This document shows positions 18,579-30,734 of a DNA stretch of 64,000 nt, one piece after another. The stretch covers positions 124,001-188,000 of the forward strand of contig NZ_BALM01000002.1 of assembly GCF_000614975.1 (NCBI RefSeq). The letters run 5' to 3'. The notes below the pieces were generated by a model. It was not told the origin of the DNA and made no database searches. It worked only from the letters and a program-made list of their open reading frames with translations. This DNA is from Shewanella marina JCM 15074 (GTDB lineage: Bacteria > Pseudomonadota > Gammaproteobacteria > Enterobacterales > Shewanellaceae). Position numbers and translations under genes: made by a program. Position 1 is the stretch's first letter; every line of letters starts with the position of its first letter.

Positions 18579-18607
18579 AAACGCCCTCATTTTGAGGGCG
18601 TTTTTAT
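18579..18607. terminator. bidirectional terminator between exeM-like gene and cysK
   Basis: A perfect 11-bp stem (18579-18589 with 18593-18603) has loop TTT, T-run on the right and A-run on the left. It can end both convergent transcripts. Confidence 0.9.
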
Positions 18608-18625
18608 ATTGTGATACTGCGTTAT

Positions 18626-19594
18626 TTACTGCTCGGTTTCTAACTCACCAAACTCGCCAGCAAATAATGCTGATGATAAATAGCGCTCTGCCGCGGATGG
18701 TAAGATGACGACAATATTCTTATCTGCAAACTCAGGTAGGGCAGCAATGCGATTAGCGGCAACAACGGCAGCGCCAGATGAGATACCCACCAGAATGCCT
18801 TCTTCTTGCATTAACCGTTTTGCCATCTCGATAGATTCTTCATTGCTGACAGCTTCCACTCTATCGACTAATGATAAGTCAAGGTTGCCGGGAATAAAGC
18901 CTGCACCAATACCTTGGATTTTATGTGGGCCTGGTTTAACTTCATCACCAGCGAGTGTTTGTGCTATTACGGGGGAATCAGAAGGTTCTACTGCAACCGT
19001 GGTAATCGCTTTCCCTTGGGTGTTTTTAATATAGCGGCTTACGCCTGTTAGCGTGCCACCAGTACCCACACCGGCAACAAATACATCAACTTCACCATCG
19101 GTATCTAACCAAATTTCAGGGCCAGTGGTTTGTTCGTGAATCGCTGGGTTAGCTGGGTTCTCAAATTGCTGCAATAATACATACTTATTGGGGTTTTGTT
19201 GGCATAACTCTTCCGCCTTTTCGATAGCGCCTTTCATGCCTTTGGCGCCATCAGTTAATACCAAGTTAGCCCCTAATGCTTTGAGTAGCTTACGACGCTC
19301 TAAACTCATGGTATTCGGCATGGTTAGGGTGAGCTTATAGCCACGAGCAGCAGCAACATATGCGAGCGCAATACCGGTATTGCCTGAGGTCGGTTCAATC
19401 AATTCTTTGTCGTGGGTGAGGAGCCCTTTATTTTCAGCATCCCAAATCATATTGGCGCCAATACGACACTTAATACTAAAACTTGGATTTCTTGCTTCAA
19501 CTTTTGCTAATACGCGACCATTACTGACACGGTTTAAACGCACTAATGGTGTATTACCAATGGTATACGAATTATCTTCAAAAATTTTACTCAT
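18626..19594 (-). CDS. cysK: cysteine synthase A (O-acetylserine sulfhydrylase)
   Basis: CysK makes cysteine from O-acetylserine and sulfide using PLP. The 322-residue product (E. coli 323) has the PLP lysine at Lys42 in [11 protein letters not shown], the substrate loop [11 protein letters not shown] and the phosphate-binding [10 protein letters not shown]. The ATG at 19594 is preceded by AAGGAG; an upstream in-frame extension of 11 residues is rejected. It lies downstream of cysZ in the same direction, so sulfate uptake and sulfide fixation are linked here, although a hairpin separates them. Confidence 0.97.
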   Translation of the reverse strand: MSKIFEDNSYTIGNTPLVRLNRVSNGRVLAKVEARNPSFSIKCRIGANMIWDAENKGLLTHDKELIEPTSGNTGIALAYVAAARGYKLTLTMPNTMSLERRKLLKALGANLVLTDGAKGMKGAIEKAEELCQQNPNKYVLLQQFENPANPAIHEQTTGPEIWLDTDGEVDVFVAGVGTGGTLTGVSRYIKNTQGKAITTVAVEPSDSPVIAQTLAGDEVKPGPHKIQGIGAGFIPGNLDLSLVDRVEAVSNEESIEMAKRLMQEEGILVGISSGAAVVAANRIAALPEFADKNIVVILPSAAERYLSSALFAGEFGELETEQ

Positions 19595-19743
19595 GGGTCG
19601 GACTCCTTTCATTGTTAAGTTAAGCATAATCCGATTACGCTGAAAGAGAAGTGAAAATTTGCACTTCTATATTCCAAAAAGTTATAAGCAACTTTGTATT
19701 GATAATAATTGATATTTACTCGTAACTATTGGATAAATAAAGG

Positions 19744-19766
19744 AAAGGCTACATAAGCAGCCTTTA
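19744..19766 (-). terminator. terminator after cysZ
   Basis: A 7-bp stem (AAAGGCT / AGCCTTT, 19744-19750 with 19759-19765) with an 8-nt loop lies 19 bases past the cysZ stop on the minus strand and is followed there by CCTTTATTT. The intergenic region up to cysK probably also holds the cysK promoter. Confidence 0.6.
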
Positions 19767-19784
19767 ATTTATCATGATAACCCA

Positions 19785-20558
19785 TTATTCAGGGGCAATA
19801 ACTGGGTGTTTGTAGTCTTTACGGTATTGGTCTACCCACATTGCTGTCGCGCCACAAATTGCCACTGGCATGACAATAAAGTTAACCACTGGGATCATCG
19901 AAAACAAGGTCACCGTTGCTCCAAAACTGACACTACGACCTTTGTTTGATTTTAACACCTGCTTCATATCATCAAATTTAACTTTGTGGTTATCGAATGG
20001 GTAATCACAATATTGAATCGACATCATCCATGCGGTAAATAAGAACCAAATAACAGGCGCTGCGGTTTGGCCAATCACAGGGATTAAAAACAACAGTAAA
20101 CATAAGATTGCGCGGGGCAAGTAGTATTTTAATTTAGTCCACTCTCGTCCCAACACACGCGGTAGATCTTTGATTAACTCGGCAGTGCCACCAGTGTATA
20201 GCGGTTTATTGGTGAGAGCCTGTTCAACTTGCTCGGCTAATAAACCATTAAATGGTGCCGCCAGCCAGTTCATCACAGAACTAAATATAAATGAGATGAC
20301 GACGAGTAGGGCAATAATGGCAAGTGGCCATAATAGGAAGTTTAACCAACTTAGGTAATCAGGTAGCGCGTTGCTTAACCATGCAAATAGTGATTCAAGC
20401 TGAATAATGGCGGCATAAAATGCGATGGCAAACAGTACAAGGTTGATCATGAGTGGAATAAATACAAAACGGCGTAGGCCAGGGCGAGTAATGAGATTAA
20501 AGCCCTGCATAAAATAGCTCGCACCACTTTTAGGTGTTGACGGTTGATTTGCTGTCAT
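19785..20558 (-). CDS. cysZ: sulfate transporter CysZ
   Basis: CysZ is an inner-membrane sulfate channel that supplies the cysteine pathway. The protein has 257 residues (E. coli 253). It has the long hydrophobic helices of the family, the N-terminal SGASYFMQGFNLITRPGLRRFV stretch in shortened form (residues about 11-31) and the conserved W.YCDYPFDNHK-type motif (IQYCDYPFDNHKVKF). Its neighbour downstream is cysK. It diverges from smc; the 163-base spacer to the smc start must hold both promoters. Confidence 0.92.
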   Translation of the reverse strand: MTANQPSTPKSGASYFMQGFNLITRPGLRRFVFIPLMINLVLFAIAFYAAIIQLESLFAWLSNALPDYLSWLNFLLWPLAIIALLVVISFIFSSVMNWLAAPFNGLLAEQVEQALTNKPLYTGGTAELIKDLPRVLGREWTKLKYYLPRAILCLLLFLIPVIGQTAAPVIWFLFTAWMMSIQYCDYPFDNHKVKFDDMKQVLKSNKGRSVSFGATVTLFSMIPVVNFIVMPVAICGATAMWVDQYRKDYKHPVIAPE

Positions 20559-20721
20559 TTTGCTCAGTTTGTCATAAAAAGAGGAATAATAATTGAATTG
20601 TGAGCAAGCTGTGTGCGGATGACAAGTCTAAATTGATAAAAAGCGTTACAAGGTATGGCCCATTTTGCTAAAGTGGTCGGCTATATCCGTTCTGACATCA
20701 ATTGAGTACAACGACTTTTCC

Positions 20722-23700
20722 ATGAGATTAAAACAAATAAAATTAGCGGGATTCAAGTCGTTTGTAGATGTTACCAAAATTCCCTTTAATCACCCACTCA
20801 CTGCAATTATTGGTCCCAATGGTTGTGGTAAGTCGAATGTGATTGACGCTGTACGTTGGGTATTAGGCGAAAGCTCAGCTAAAAACCTACGCGGTGATTC
20901 TATGACCGACGTTATTTTTAACGGTTCGACTGCTCGTCGCCCGGTCTCTGTTGCTTCTGTTGAGCTGTTATTTGAAAACAATGCTGGCCGCATTTCAGGT
21001 CCCTATGCTCATTACGAAAATATTAGTGTAAAAAGGCAAGTGAGCCGAGATGGTGACACAGGCTTTTTTCTCAATGGCCAAAAGTGTCGTCGTAAAGATG
21101 TTACCGATCTCTTTATGGGTACCGGACTCGGTGCTCGCAGTTATGCCATTATCAGTCAAGGTACTATTTCACGCTTAGTTGAATCTAAACCGCAAGAGCT
21201 GCGTACCTTTATTGAAGAAGCAGCTGGTATCTCGCGTTATAAAGAACGCCGCCGCGATACTGAAATTCGTATTCGTCATACCCGTGAAAACCTAGAACGA
21301 TTAGGTGATATTCGCCACGAGCTAGGGACACAATTAGATAAATTGTCATCACAGGCGAAAGCGGCCAAGCAGTTTCGCGAATTAAAGCAGCAAGAGCGTA
21401 GCATTAATGCACAATTAGCGGTGGCTAAGTATCAGCAGTTGCAGCAGCAAATTAGTGAGCTTGAGCAGCAAATAGCCAAGCAAGAGTTAGCGCGTACCCA
21501 AGAGCAAACGCTGTTACAAAAGCTTGATAAAGATCGCTTACAAATCGAATTAAAAATGGCTGATTTAACCAGCCAAGAGCAGCAAAAAGTTGAAGGTTAT
21601 TATCAAACCAATACTGATATTGCTAAGTTGGAGCAGCAATTAACTCATCAACAGCAACAAGATAGTCAAACTGAAACGCAGTTGCAGACCATTGCTGAAC
21701 AGTTACAACAACTGAAACAGAAGCAAGCTGATAATCAGCAGCATATTGAACAAGCTGAGCGACTTAAATCACCGCTGACGCAAGAGTGCGAGATGTTGGC
21801 GCTGCAGTTAGAGCAATTGCATGAACAAGTTGAAATTCAGCAAGCCAAGGTTGATGAATTAAACCTAGCTTATGAGCAACAACAAGAGCAACAAAGTCAG
21901 TTAAAGTTGCAGTTTGAATTAGCTAAAAGTCAGCAACAGCATAATCAGCAAAATTTGCAGCAAAAGCAGGAGCATTTACAGAATGTAACGGCGCAAATGG
22001 CCAAACTTGAGTCATTTGATCATCAACAAGCAAGCACTCAACTAGCGCGTATTGCCACATTGCAAACCGAAGTCAGCGAGCTCGTCACTAAAATAGTGGC
22101 AACTGAGCAGCAACAGGCGCAATGTACTGAGCAAGATCGCGTACTCGATGATGCCATCAGCGAGCAACGTCAGCAGTTAGCGGCTAAAAAAGCCCGTTTA
22201 GAGCTGGTTGAGCAGTGGCTGCTTAATTTACAGCAACACGGCCAACAAGAGTCAGTGTGGCAACAAATTGAGGTTGCTCAAGGTTGGGAAACTGCTGTTG
22301 ATAGTTTACTTGGGCATCTGCTTGGACAGGGCGTGACCCATAACATTGATGAATATGGTTTTACCCATCAAGCTCGGCGTGCTTTTTCACCAATTTTATC
22401 TGCATCGGTTAATCTTGAACCTTGGTGTCATCATGTACATTGGTTAACCAGTGAGGCAGAAGCTTATGCGTTATTGCCAAGCTTGGCTGAACATGAATTA
22501 ATTGTGCTGCAAAATGGTGATATATGGGCCAGAGGTGTGCGTATCGCAGCTGCAAGTCACGATACTAATGCCGCTCAATTGGTCAGTGAACAGGTGATAT
22601 TGACGGATGCAATCGCCATGTTGCAGCAACAAATTGATGACAAAGTTGAGCAGCAATTATTGTTATCAGATCGATTGTTAGCCCAGAAGCAACAACTGAA
22701 AAAATTACAGTTTAATCAACAGCAAAGCCAGTTAGCGTTAACCAAGCTACAAACTGAATCAGAGCATATTCTGGCGCGCCAAATTGAAGTCAAAGCTGAG
22801 CAGCAAAAATACAGCTTGTTGCAGCAGAATTTGAATGAGCAAATTGAGCAGTTAAATACGCGCATTTTGACGGAAGAGCAGATTGAACAGCAGCAGGATG
22901 ATCTGCAAAAACGTGCTAATGACTTGAGTCAGCTAAGTCATGACCGCCAGCAGCAACAGCAAAATTTAAAGCAGTTAACTCAGCAAGTGACTCAGATTGA
23001 GCAGCAACAGCAAACGTTAACGAATCAGTTAAATCAACAACAAACGCAATATTTATTGGCGCAGCAACAACTGACGGCAACCACCGAACGTATTGCTGAA
23101 TTACAACAACGTCAACAACAGTTACAACTGAGTAGTGATACTTCGCAAATACAAGATCCGGCGCAGCGTCAGTTGTTGCTGCAACAGCAGTTACAGTTAA
23201 AGTTAGATAAACAACAGCAACAACAACAGCAATTGCAACAGACTCGTGCTGAGTTACAGCAATGGCAGCATGCGTTAGATGAGTCAACAATAAAACAAAA
23301 ACAGTTAGTTAGTGTGATAGAAAGCTTGACTCAGGCGATCAGCGAGTTAAAGTTACGCTGTGAAGGTGTAAAAGGTCAATCGGGCAGTTATAAACAGCAA
23401 TTGCTGCAAGATAATATTAATATTGCCACTGTGTTAGCCGAATTACCTGAACATTTAGACATTAGTCAAAGTCAGATACAGTTAGATAAGTTACGCTTAA
23501 AAATAGGACGTCTTGGTGCGATTAACCTCGCGGCAATTGAAGAATTTGAACAGCAAAATGAGCGTAAGAGTTATCTTGACCGACAAAATGACGATTTACA
23601 GCAAGCATTGGCGAGTTTAGCTGAAGCTATTCGCAAGATTGACCGTGAAACAAGAAGTCGCTTTAGAACGACTTTCGACCAGATAAACCAAGATCTTAGT

Positions 23701-24129
23701 ATTTTATTTCCTAAGGTATTTGGCGGTGGTAGTGCTTATTTAGCTCTCACTGACGATGATTTATTAGAAACTGGGGTCACCATTATGGCCAGACCTCCAG
23801 GTAAAAAGAATAGCACTATCCACCTGCTTTCTGGTGGTGAAAAAGCACTAACCGCTTTATCATTGGTATTTGCTATTTTTAGACTGAATCCAGCACCATT
23901 TTGTATGCTCGATGAAGTTGATGCACCTTTAGATGACGCTAACGTTGAGCGGTTTTGTCGCTTAGTGGAAGAGATGTCTAAAGAGGTACAGTTTATATAT
24001 ATTAGTCACAATAAAATCACCATGGAGATGGCTGATCAATTAACAGGCGTAACTATGCATGAACCAGGAGTGTCGCGTATAGTTGCAGTAGATATAGATG
24101 AAGCGGTGGCGATGGCCGACGCTGGATAA
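20722..24129 (+). CDS. smc: chromosome segregation protein SMC
   Basis: SMC is the ATPase of the SMC-ScpAB condensin complex. The product is 1,135 residues. The N-terminal ATPase half has Walker A GPNGCGKSN at 31-39. Two long coiled coils surround a hinge (about 510-640), and the C-terminal half has the LSGGEKAL signature near 1036 and Walker B FCMLDEVDAP near 1060. The start is the MRLKQIKL Met at 20722, as in the family. The coiled coil is extremely glutamine-rich, with runs of up to seven Gln encoded by mixed CAA/CAG codons. zipA and ligA follow in the same direction, which is a common gammaproteobacterial order. Confidence 0.96.
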   Translation: MRLKQIKLAGFKSFVDVTKIPFNHPLTAIIGPNGCGKSNVIDAVRWVLGESSAKNLRGDSMTDVIFNGSTARRPVSVASVELLFENNAGRISGPYAHYENISVKRQVSRDGDTGFFLNGQKCRRKDVTDLFMGTGLGARSYAIISQGTISRLVESKPQELRTFIEEAAGISRYKERRRDTEIRIRHTRENLERLGDIRHELGTQLDKLSSQAKAAKQFRELKQQERSINAQLAVAKYQQLQQQISELEQQIAKQELARTQEQTLLQKLDKDRLQIELKMADLTSQEQQKVEGYYQTNTDIAKLEQQLTHQQQQDSQTETQLQTIAEQLQQLKQKQADNQQHIEQAERLKSPLTQECEMLALQLEQLHEQVEIQQAKVDELNLAYEQQQEQQSQLKLQFELAKSQQQHNQQNLQQKQEHLQNVTAQMAKLESFDHQQASTQLARIATLQTEVSELVTKIVATEQQQAQCTEQDRVLDDAISEQRQQLAAKKARLELVEQWLLNLQQHGQQESVWQQIEVAQGWETAVDSLLGHLLGQGVTHNIDEYGFTHQARRAFSPILSASVNLEPWCHHVHWLTSEAEAYALLPSLAEHELIVLQNGDIWARGVRIAAASHDTNAAQLVSEQVILTDAIAMLQQQIDDKVEQQLLLSDRLLAQKQQLKKLQFNQQQSQLALTKLQTESEHILARQIEVKAEQQKYSLLQQNLNEQIEQLNTRILTEEQIEQQQDDLQKRANDLSQLSHDRQQQQQNLKQLTQQVTQIEQQQQTLTNQLNQQQTQYLLAQQQLTATTERIAELQQRQQQLQLSSDTSQIQDPAQRQLLLQQQLQLKLDKQQQQQQQLQQTRAELQQWQHALDESTIKQKQLVSVIESLTQAISELKLRCEGVKGQSGSYKQQLLQDNINIATVLAELPEHLDISQSQIQLDKLRLKIGRLGAINLAAIEEFEQQNERKSYLDRQNDDLQQALASLAEAIRKIDRETRSRFRTTFDQINQDLSILFPKVFGGGSAYLALTDDDLLETGVTIMARPPGKKNSTIHLLSGGEKALTALSLVFAIFRLNPAPFCMLDEVDAPLDDANVERFCRLVEEMSKEVQFIYISHNKITMEMADQLTGVTMHEPGVSRIVAVDIDEAVAMADAG

Positions 24130-24152
24130 CCATAGGAATAATAGGGTAACCA

Positions 24153-25084
24153 ATGGAAAATTTTCAGCTGTTATTATTTGTATTAGGGGCAGTAGCAATT
24201 ATTGCGGTACTGGTACACGGTTTTTGGTCGATCCGAAAGCAGCAACCTAAATCTGCAAAAGATAGTCCTATGGCTGACTTTTATAAAGATCAAGCCGCTA
24301 AAAAACAGGCCGACGTTAGTGGTAGCGAATATGTGAGTGAGCCTCGCGTGATTAAAGAAGAGCCGCGTATGCCGCCTAAAAAGCCCGCATCTTCACACAT
24401 TCAGCGCCAAGAGCCATCAATTCATGTTGAGCCTGAAGTGAACTCGGCTAATGCGCCGGTGACCAAAGTGGAGCCAAGCATTGCTCCGCAAGTTGAACCT
24501 ACTATTGCCGCAGAAGTGAAAGCAGCAATTGCTGAACCAGAAGTAACGCCACAGGTAACCATTGAGCCAGTAGTTGAAACTGAAACAGTTGCTGAACCCA
24601 TTCAAGCTGCTGCCACAGAGCCAAGCGTTGAAGCCGCACCTGTTGCAAAAGAGCCTGAGCCTTTAGGTGAGCCAGTCGATGTATTGGTCTTACATGTGGT
24701 AGCAAAAGAGGGCAAAGTGTTAGGCGGTGACGAATTACTGCCTTGCTTATTAACTCTGAACCTTAAGTTGGGGATATGCAGATTTTCCATCGTCATGAAG
24801 ATAATGCGGGCACAGGGCCTGTACTGTTCTCATTAGCGAATATGGTTAAACCTGGCGTATTTGATCCAGATAATATGGAACAATTTACCACTAATGGTGT
24901 GGTGATGTTTTTACAGTTACCTTGCCATGGTGATGCTAAGCGCAATTTCTCCATCATGCTAAATTCAGCTTATCAATTAGCTGACGACTTAGATGCCATT
25001 GTGCTTGATGGTAAACGTGAGCTGTGGACCGAGGTGAGTAAACAAGCCTACCTATCTCGAATTAAGGCTGCGGCAGCTGTTTAA
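24153..25084 (+). CDS. zipA: cell division protein ZipA (one frameshift)
   Basis: ZipA tethers the FtsZ ring to the inner membrane and recruits later division proteins. The N-terminus has one membrane helix (residues about 5-24), followed by a Pro/Glu/Val-rich linker (about 70-170) and the FtsZ-binding domain ([20 protein letters not shown]...). The frame breaks near 24769: adding one T (aagttt-ggg) gives [14 protein letters not shown], and the domain continues to 25084 (..[10 protein letters not shown]), making about 310 residues. ZipA is essential in E. coli, so a real null allele is doubtful. It lies between smc and ligA, its usual place. Confidence 0.9.
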
Positions 25085-25104
25085 CGATATATCAATAATT
25101 TTTA

Positions 25105-25129
25105 ATAAGGCCGCTTTTTGCGGCCTTAT
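25105..25129 (+). terminator. hairpin after zipA
   Basis: A perfect 10-bp stem (ATAAGGCCGC / GCGGCCTTAT) with loop TTTTT lies 20 bases after the stop. It lacks a downstream T-run, so termination may be weak. Confidence 0.6.
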
Positions 25130-25165
25130 CACGTTTAATACGAGTGGTCATTAATAGAGTATTAA

Positions 25166-27195
<2,030 letters not shown>

Positions 27196-27207
27196 TCGTT
27201 GATATTG

Positions 27208-27231
27208 AAGCCGTCATTTGACGGCTTTTTT
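27208..27231 (+). terminator. terminator of ligA
   Basis: An 8-bp stem (AAGCCGTC / GACGGCTT) with loop ATTT is followed by TTTTAT. It lies 12 bases after the ligA stop and just ahead of the GTG start of the next gene. Confidence 0.85.
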
Positions 27232-27243
27232 ATAGGAAAATAT

Positions 27244-27732
27244 GTGGTAGATTTTCAGCATATAAAATGGGTCGATGATAAAGGCCACGTTAAACCGCCG
27301 ATTTGGTTATATGCCATCTTGGTTTATCTTGCCCGCGGTTGGTGTGTGTGGATTGCATCATTAACGCAAGCGAGTGATCGCGCTGCAATTGTGCGTTTAT
27401 TTTATCCTGATAGATTTGATTTTATTCAAGCATTGATTGCCGGTATCGGTGCGGTAATTTTGTTTGGGCTAGTGATTGCAGAGCGGCAACGTAAACCACA
27501 ATGGCTAGCACCTGTATTTAGGCAAATGATGATTGTGCTCTGGGGCTTATTATTGCTTGATGGCGTATTGCTGGGGCAACGACTTTATCATGCTGATTAT
27601 CTATTTAGTTGGTTTTTTGCCGTTGATATCCTATTACTGTTTTGGAGTGGGTTATATTTATTGTATTCCAAGCATTTAAAGTTTTATGTTAAAGATTGGC
27701 ATAGAGAAGAGGGCGTAGTTGATGGTCAATAA
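27244..27732 (+). CDS. DUF2919-family inner-membrane protein
   Basis: The 162-residue protein has about four hydrophobic helices and a conserved early motif KPPIWLYAILVYLARGW, which fits the DUF2919 (YfeZ-like) family. No function is known. I choose the GTG at 27244, with AGGA at 27234-27237; an upstream TTG at 27199 would run through the ligA terminator. It overlaps the start of the yeeZ-like gene by 11 bases, so the two are translationally coupled. Confidence 0.7.
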   Translation: MVDFQHIKWVDDKGHVKPPIWLYAILVYLARGWCVWIASLTQASDRAAIVRLFYPDRFDFIQALIAGIGAVILFGLVIAERQRKPQWLAPVFRQMMIVLWGLLLLDGVLLGQRLYHADYLFSWFFAVDILLLFWSGLYLLYSKHLKFYVKDWHREEGVVDGQ

Positions 27733-28545
27733 AGTTGCCATAGTGGGATGTGGATGGTTTGGTTTAGCCTTAGCAAAGTCGTTAATTGCCGATAATATTG
27801 CCGTTTGCGGCAGTAAACGCGAAAAAGTAACGGCTCAGCAGCTCGCACAATATGGTATTGAACCTGTACAACTGGATTTGGATCAAGCGTATCGTCTGCA
27901 GCAATTTCTCAAATAAGTGACGCAGATGCCATTGTTGTGAGTATTCCGCCCAAGCTACGTCAACCTCAAACCTTAGTGTTTCAAGCGGAAGCTTATTTAA
28001 ATCAACTGCAAACACTCATTGAACAGATTGATTTCAGTTCATTTAAACGGATTATTTTTATTAGCAGCACAGCGGTTTATGCCGATGCAGGGGTAATGAC
28101 CGAGCAAGATGCGGTTAATGACTCACCTAAACAGCAAGTATTATTACAAGCTGAGCAGTTATTTTTAGCCTACCCACAAACGGTGGTATTGCGTTTTGCA
28201 GGCTTGATTGGCCCTAAGCGTCATCCTGGTCGTTTTTTTGCGGGTAAACAAAATATTAGTGGTGCTAATGCCTGCGTTAATTTAGTGCATCAAGCGGACT
28301 GTATTGGCGCAGTTAAATTATTATTAACTCGGCCTATGGTCAGTCAGGTTTATAATCTAGTTGCGCCTATGCATCCCACTAAAGAAACTTTTTATACTGC
28401 AGCTTGTCTGCATATGGGGCTAGCAGCTCCTCAATTTAATGAGACAGTAGTCACCGATAAACAGGTCGATGGTAGCTTAATAACCAAGGAACTTGGCTTT
28501 GTTTATCAATTTGAAGATCCATTAACTATGCTGGATGCATGTTGA
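27722..28545 (+). CDS. YeeZ-like NAD(P)-binding sugar-epimerase-family protein (one frameshift)
   Basis: The protein is similar along its length to E. coli YeeZ. It has a Rossmann start (VAIVGCGWFGLALAKSL), IIFISSTAVYAD, LRFAGLIGPKRHPGRFFAGK, VNLVHQADCIGAVKLLL and the C-terminal DGSLITKELGFVYQFEDPL. The substrate is unknown. The first frame stops at 27916 and the rest runs in another frame from about 27911 (ISDADAIVVSIPPK); one added C or T there restores about 275 residues (YeeZ 274). The TTG start before the ATG is unlikely. Confidence 0.8.
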
Positions 28546-28566
28546 TTAACCAATAGAGATAATAGA

Positions 28567-29189
28567 ATGAAGTTATTAAATAAAAGTCTAGCAGGCTTTT
28601 TTATCATGCTAATGAGCATGATGTCTGCACAAGCAATGGCGCAGCATATGTTGATGGAGTTGATTACTTAACGGTGCAGGGCATTCCAGAAGCTAAAACG
28701 CCAGTAGTGCGTGAGTTTTTCTCTTATTATTGTCCACATTGTTATGAGCAAGAACAAAATATTGAACAATTAGTCAGCCTATTACCTAAAACAGTCACCT
28801 TTACTCGTACCCCCGTAGGTGCAGGGCGTCCAAGTTGGATCTTAGGCCAGCAAGCTTATTATTTAACGCAGAAGTTTAACTTACCTAAATCAATTAATAT
28901 GGATATCTTCAGCCAGATCCATGATAAAGGTGAGCCATTTATGAATAGCCAAGATTTAGTTTATTTCTTTACTGATCATGGCGTAAAAAAATCAGCAGTA
29001 GAGCAAGCACTTAAATCGACTGATATGAAGTTTGCATTATCAAATTACGATGTCGAAACTCAACTGTCTGGCATTACAGGCGTACCGACTTTATTGGTCA
29101 ATGGTAAGTATGTGATTCAAGTGGGTTATAAAACCCCAGCTGAAACGGCTAAGTTAATTGATTATTTGATGACATTGAAAACCAAATAA
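28567..29189 (+). CDS. dsbA: periplasmic thiol:disulfide interchange protein DsbA (one frameshift)
   Basis: DsbA introduces disulfides into exported proteins. The signal peptide (MKLLNKSLAGFFIMLMSMMSAQAMA) reads from 28567 but runs into a stop at 28672. Adding one base near 28646 (cat-tat) joins it to YVDGVDYLTVQGIPEAK and the intact thioredoxin fold. The active site is CPHC in YYCPHCYEQE and the cis-proline is in TGVPTLLVNG. The restored length is 207 residues, typical of the family. It would serve the disulfide-bearing secreted proteins of this cell. Confidence 0.92.
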
Positions 29190-29212
29190 ATCGTAATAAA
29201 GCGTTATAGATA

Positions 29213-29239
29213 AAGGTCAGCATTGCTGGCCTTTTTTGT
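29213..29239 (+). terminator. terminator of dsbA
   Basis: A 10-bp stem with one G-U pair (29213-29222 with 29226-29235), loop ATT, is followed by TTTTG. Confidence 0.85.
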
Positions 29240-29313
29240 TTTAATAAAGACATGACAATTTAAAGTTTTCTCATTATGTTATTTAGGAAATTCTTAACGG
29301 GAGGCGATTAATC

Positions 29314-29970
29314 ATGGAATGGCTACACATTATTAGTTTTATCACCGTTGCCAGTTTACTTGTGATTTCCCCTGGCCCTAATGGGGTTCTTATTGCTAAA
29401 ACAGTATTGATTGCAGGTAAACAGGCGGGGTTTGTTAATATTCTTGGTTTTATGGCGGCCTTTTATATTCATGGCGCATTATCAATATTGGGCATATCGA
29501 TAGTGATACTTCAATCGGCGCAGCTGTTTTTGGTATTTAAAATGTTAGGCGCGCTTTATCTGTGTTGGATTGGAATTAAATCATTAATTTCAGCGTGGCA
29601 ATACCAACAGCATTCAGGGACAATCACTTCGCAAAATCGGTATGCCGATAATGACAAAAAAGCGTTCAGCTTTAGTCGTGATTTTAGTGAAGGCTTTTTG
29701 ACGAATATGCTAAACCCTAAAGTGTCGATGTTTTATCTTGCGGCATTCCCACAATTTTTATCAGCAAACGCTGATATTTACAGTGCTTTTATGTTGGTGA
29801 CATTACACGCATTGATTAATTTAATTTGGTTTTCACTGATGATCATGCTGTTTATCAGGCTTAAGCGTTTTGGCCAAAATAGCAGTTTGCAACGCTGGTT
29901 TAAGTCGATTACTGGCGTGGTACTGATTAGCTTTGGTGTTAAATTAGCGACGTTAGATAATATGTCTTAG
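29314..29970 (+). CDS. LysE/RhtB-family amino-acid exporter
   Basis: The 218-residue inner-membrane protein has about six helices and the LysE signature SPGPNGVLIAKTVLIAGKQAG near the N-terminus, plus SEGFLTNMLNPKVSMFYLAAFPQF in shortened form in the second half. It should export an amino acid or homoserine-lactone-like compound; the substrate cannot be read from sequence. GGGAGG is placed well before the ATG. It is convergent with the TrmK-like gene, with only 2 bases between the stops and no terminator visible between them. Confidence 0.85.
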   Translation: MEWLHIISFITVASLLVISPGPNGVLIAKTVLIAGKQAGFVNILGFMAAFYIHGALSILGISIVILQSAQLFLVFKMLGALYLCWIGIKSLISAWQYQQHSGTITSQNRYADNDKKAFSFSRDFSEGFLTNMLNPKVSMFYLAAFPQFLSANADIYSAFMLVTLHALINLIWFSLMIMLFIRLKRFGQNSSLQRWFKSITGVVLISFGVKLATLDNMS

Positions 29971-29972
29971 TG

Positions 29973-30668
29973 TTAATTTATCTGTACTGTTTTATACGCT
30001 TGAATAATAGGTTCAACCTGCTCAGGTGTCCCTTGGGCAATACGTTGGTAATGGCTAAGGGTTTTGGTTAAATATTGCTGGATAATCTCAGCTTGTGCTA
30101 CTGAACTTGCATGCCAAATTTGATCGCCAATAGGGCTAATATTCGCGCCCTTATGTTGGCTACTCGTCACATATAAAATTTCATAAAAACGATTATTTTC
30201 TTTAATTAACACTTCCTGCTTTAACCCAAAATTAAACTCAATTAACTGCTGCCTTAATGCAAATTGATGGTGTACAGGACAAAGAATAAAATCCAGTTCA
30301 AGGGTTGGATATTGCTGATGAATGGCATCGATAAAATGCATCATAAGATCGCCGCCTACGCCGGCTATTATGATTAGATGTTTACCTTGGTATAGGTCTA
30401 AAGGTAACAGCGCGACATCGAGGCAATGAGTTTGCCACAGTGACTCAGTATTAGGTAAGAAACGCTTAACGTTACTGGCAACGGTATCCATCAACTCAGG
30501 GACAATATCGACAAAGTGAATTTGAGCTGGTGTGATTGCTTGCTTGGCTATTTGCGTTTTAAGCAGGGCCGCGCCAAGTTGGCCATGATCGCAACAACAA
30601 TCCCAAATATGGTCATATCCGGTTTCAACTATTTGTTCAACTTGCTGCAATCTTTTACTGAGTTTCAT
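29973..30668 (-). CDS. TrmK-like tRNA (adenine-N1)-methyltransferase family protein
   Basis: The 231-residue protein is of the COG2384 group. It starts LSKRLQQVEQIV..GYDHIWDCCCDHGQLGAALL, where the DxxxDHG stretch is SAM motif I, and has IIIAGVGGDLMMHFI as motif IV. Family members methylate A22 of tRNA in Bacillus; in gammaproteobacteria the target is less clear. Its start codon is preceded by TATAAT only 7 bases upstream and by no ribosome binding site, which may be chance. Confidence 0.75.
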   Translation of the reverse strand: MKLSKRLQQVEQIVETGYDHIWDCCCDHGQLGAALLKTQIAKQAITPAQIHFVDIVPELMDTVASNVKRFLPNTESLWQTHCLDVALLPLDLYQGKHLIIIAGVGGDLMMHFIDAIHQQYPTLELDFILCPVHHQFALRQQLIEFNFGLKQEVLIKENNRFYEILYVTSSQHKGANISPIGDQIWHASSVAQAEIIQQYLTKTLSHYQRIAQGTPEQVEPIIQAYKTVQIN

Positions 30669-30734
30669 TGTTAATGGCTATTATACAAAAGGCGGGCATT
30701 GTAAGGGATTTTTGCGTGTTAGCGAAGCGGCTTA

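Noticed and set aside
22916..23290. 124-residue frame opposite smc (Val/Ala-rich)
   Set aside because: It is the antisense reading of the CAA/CAG-rich coiled coil of smc.
30669..30690. Leaderless promoter (TATAAT 7 bases before the TrmK-like start)
   Set aside because: There is no good -35 at the right spacing and the hexamer is easy to find by chance in AT-rich DNA.
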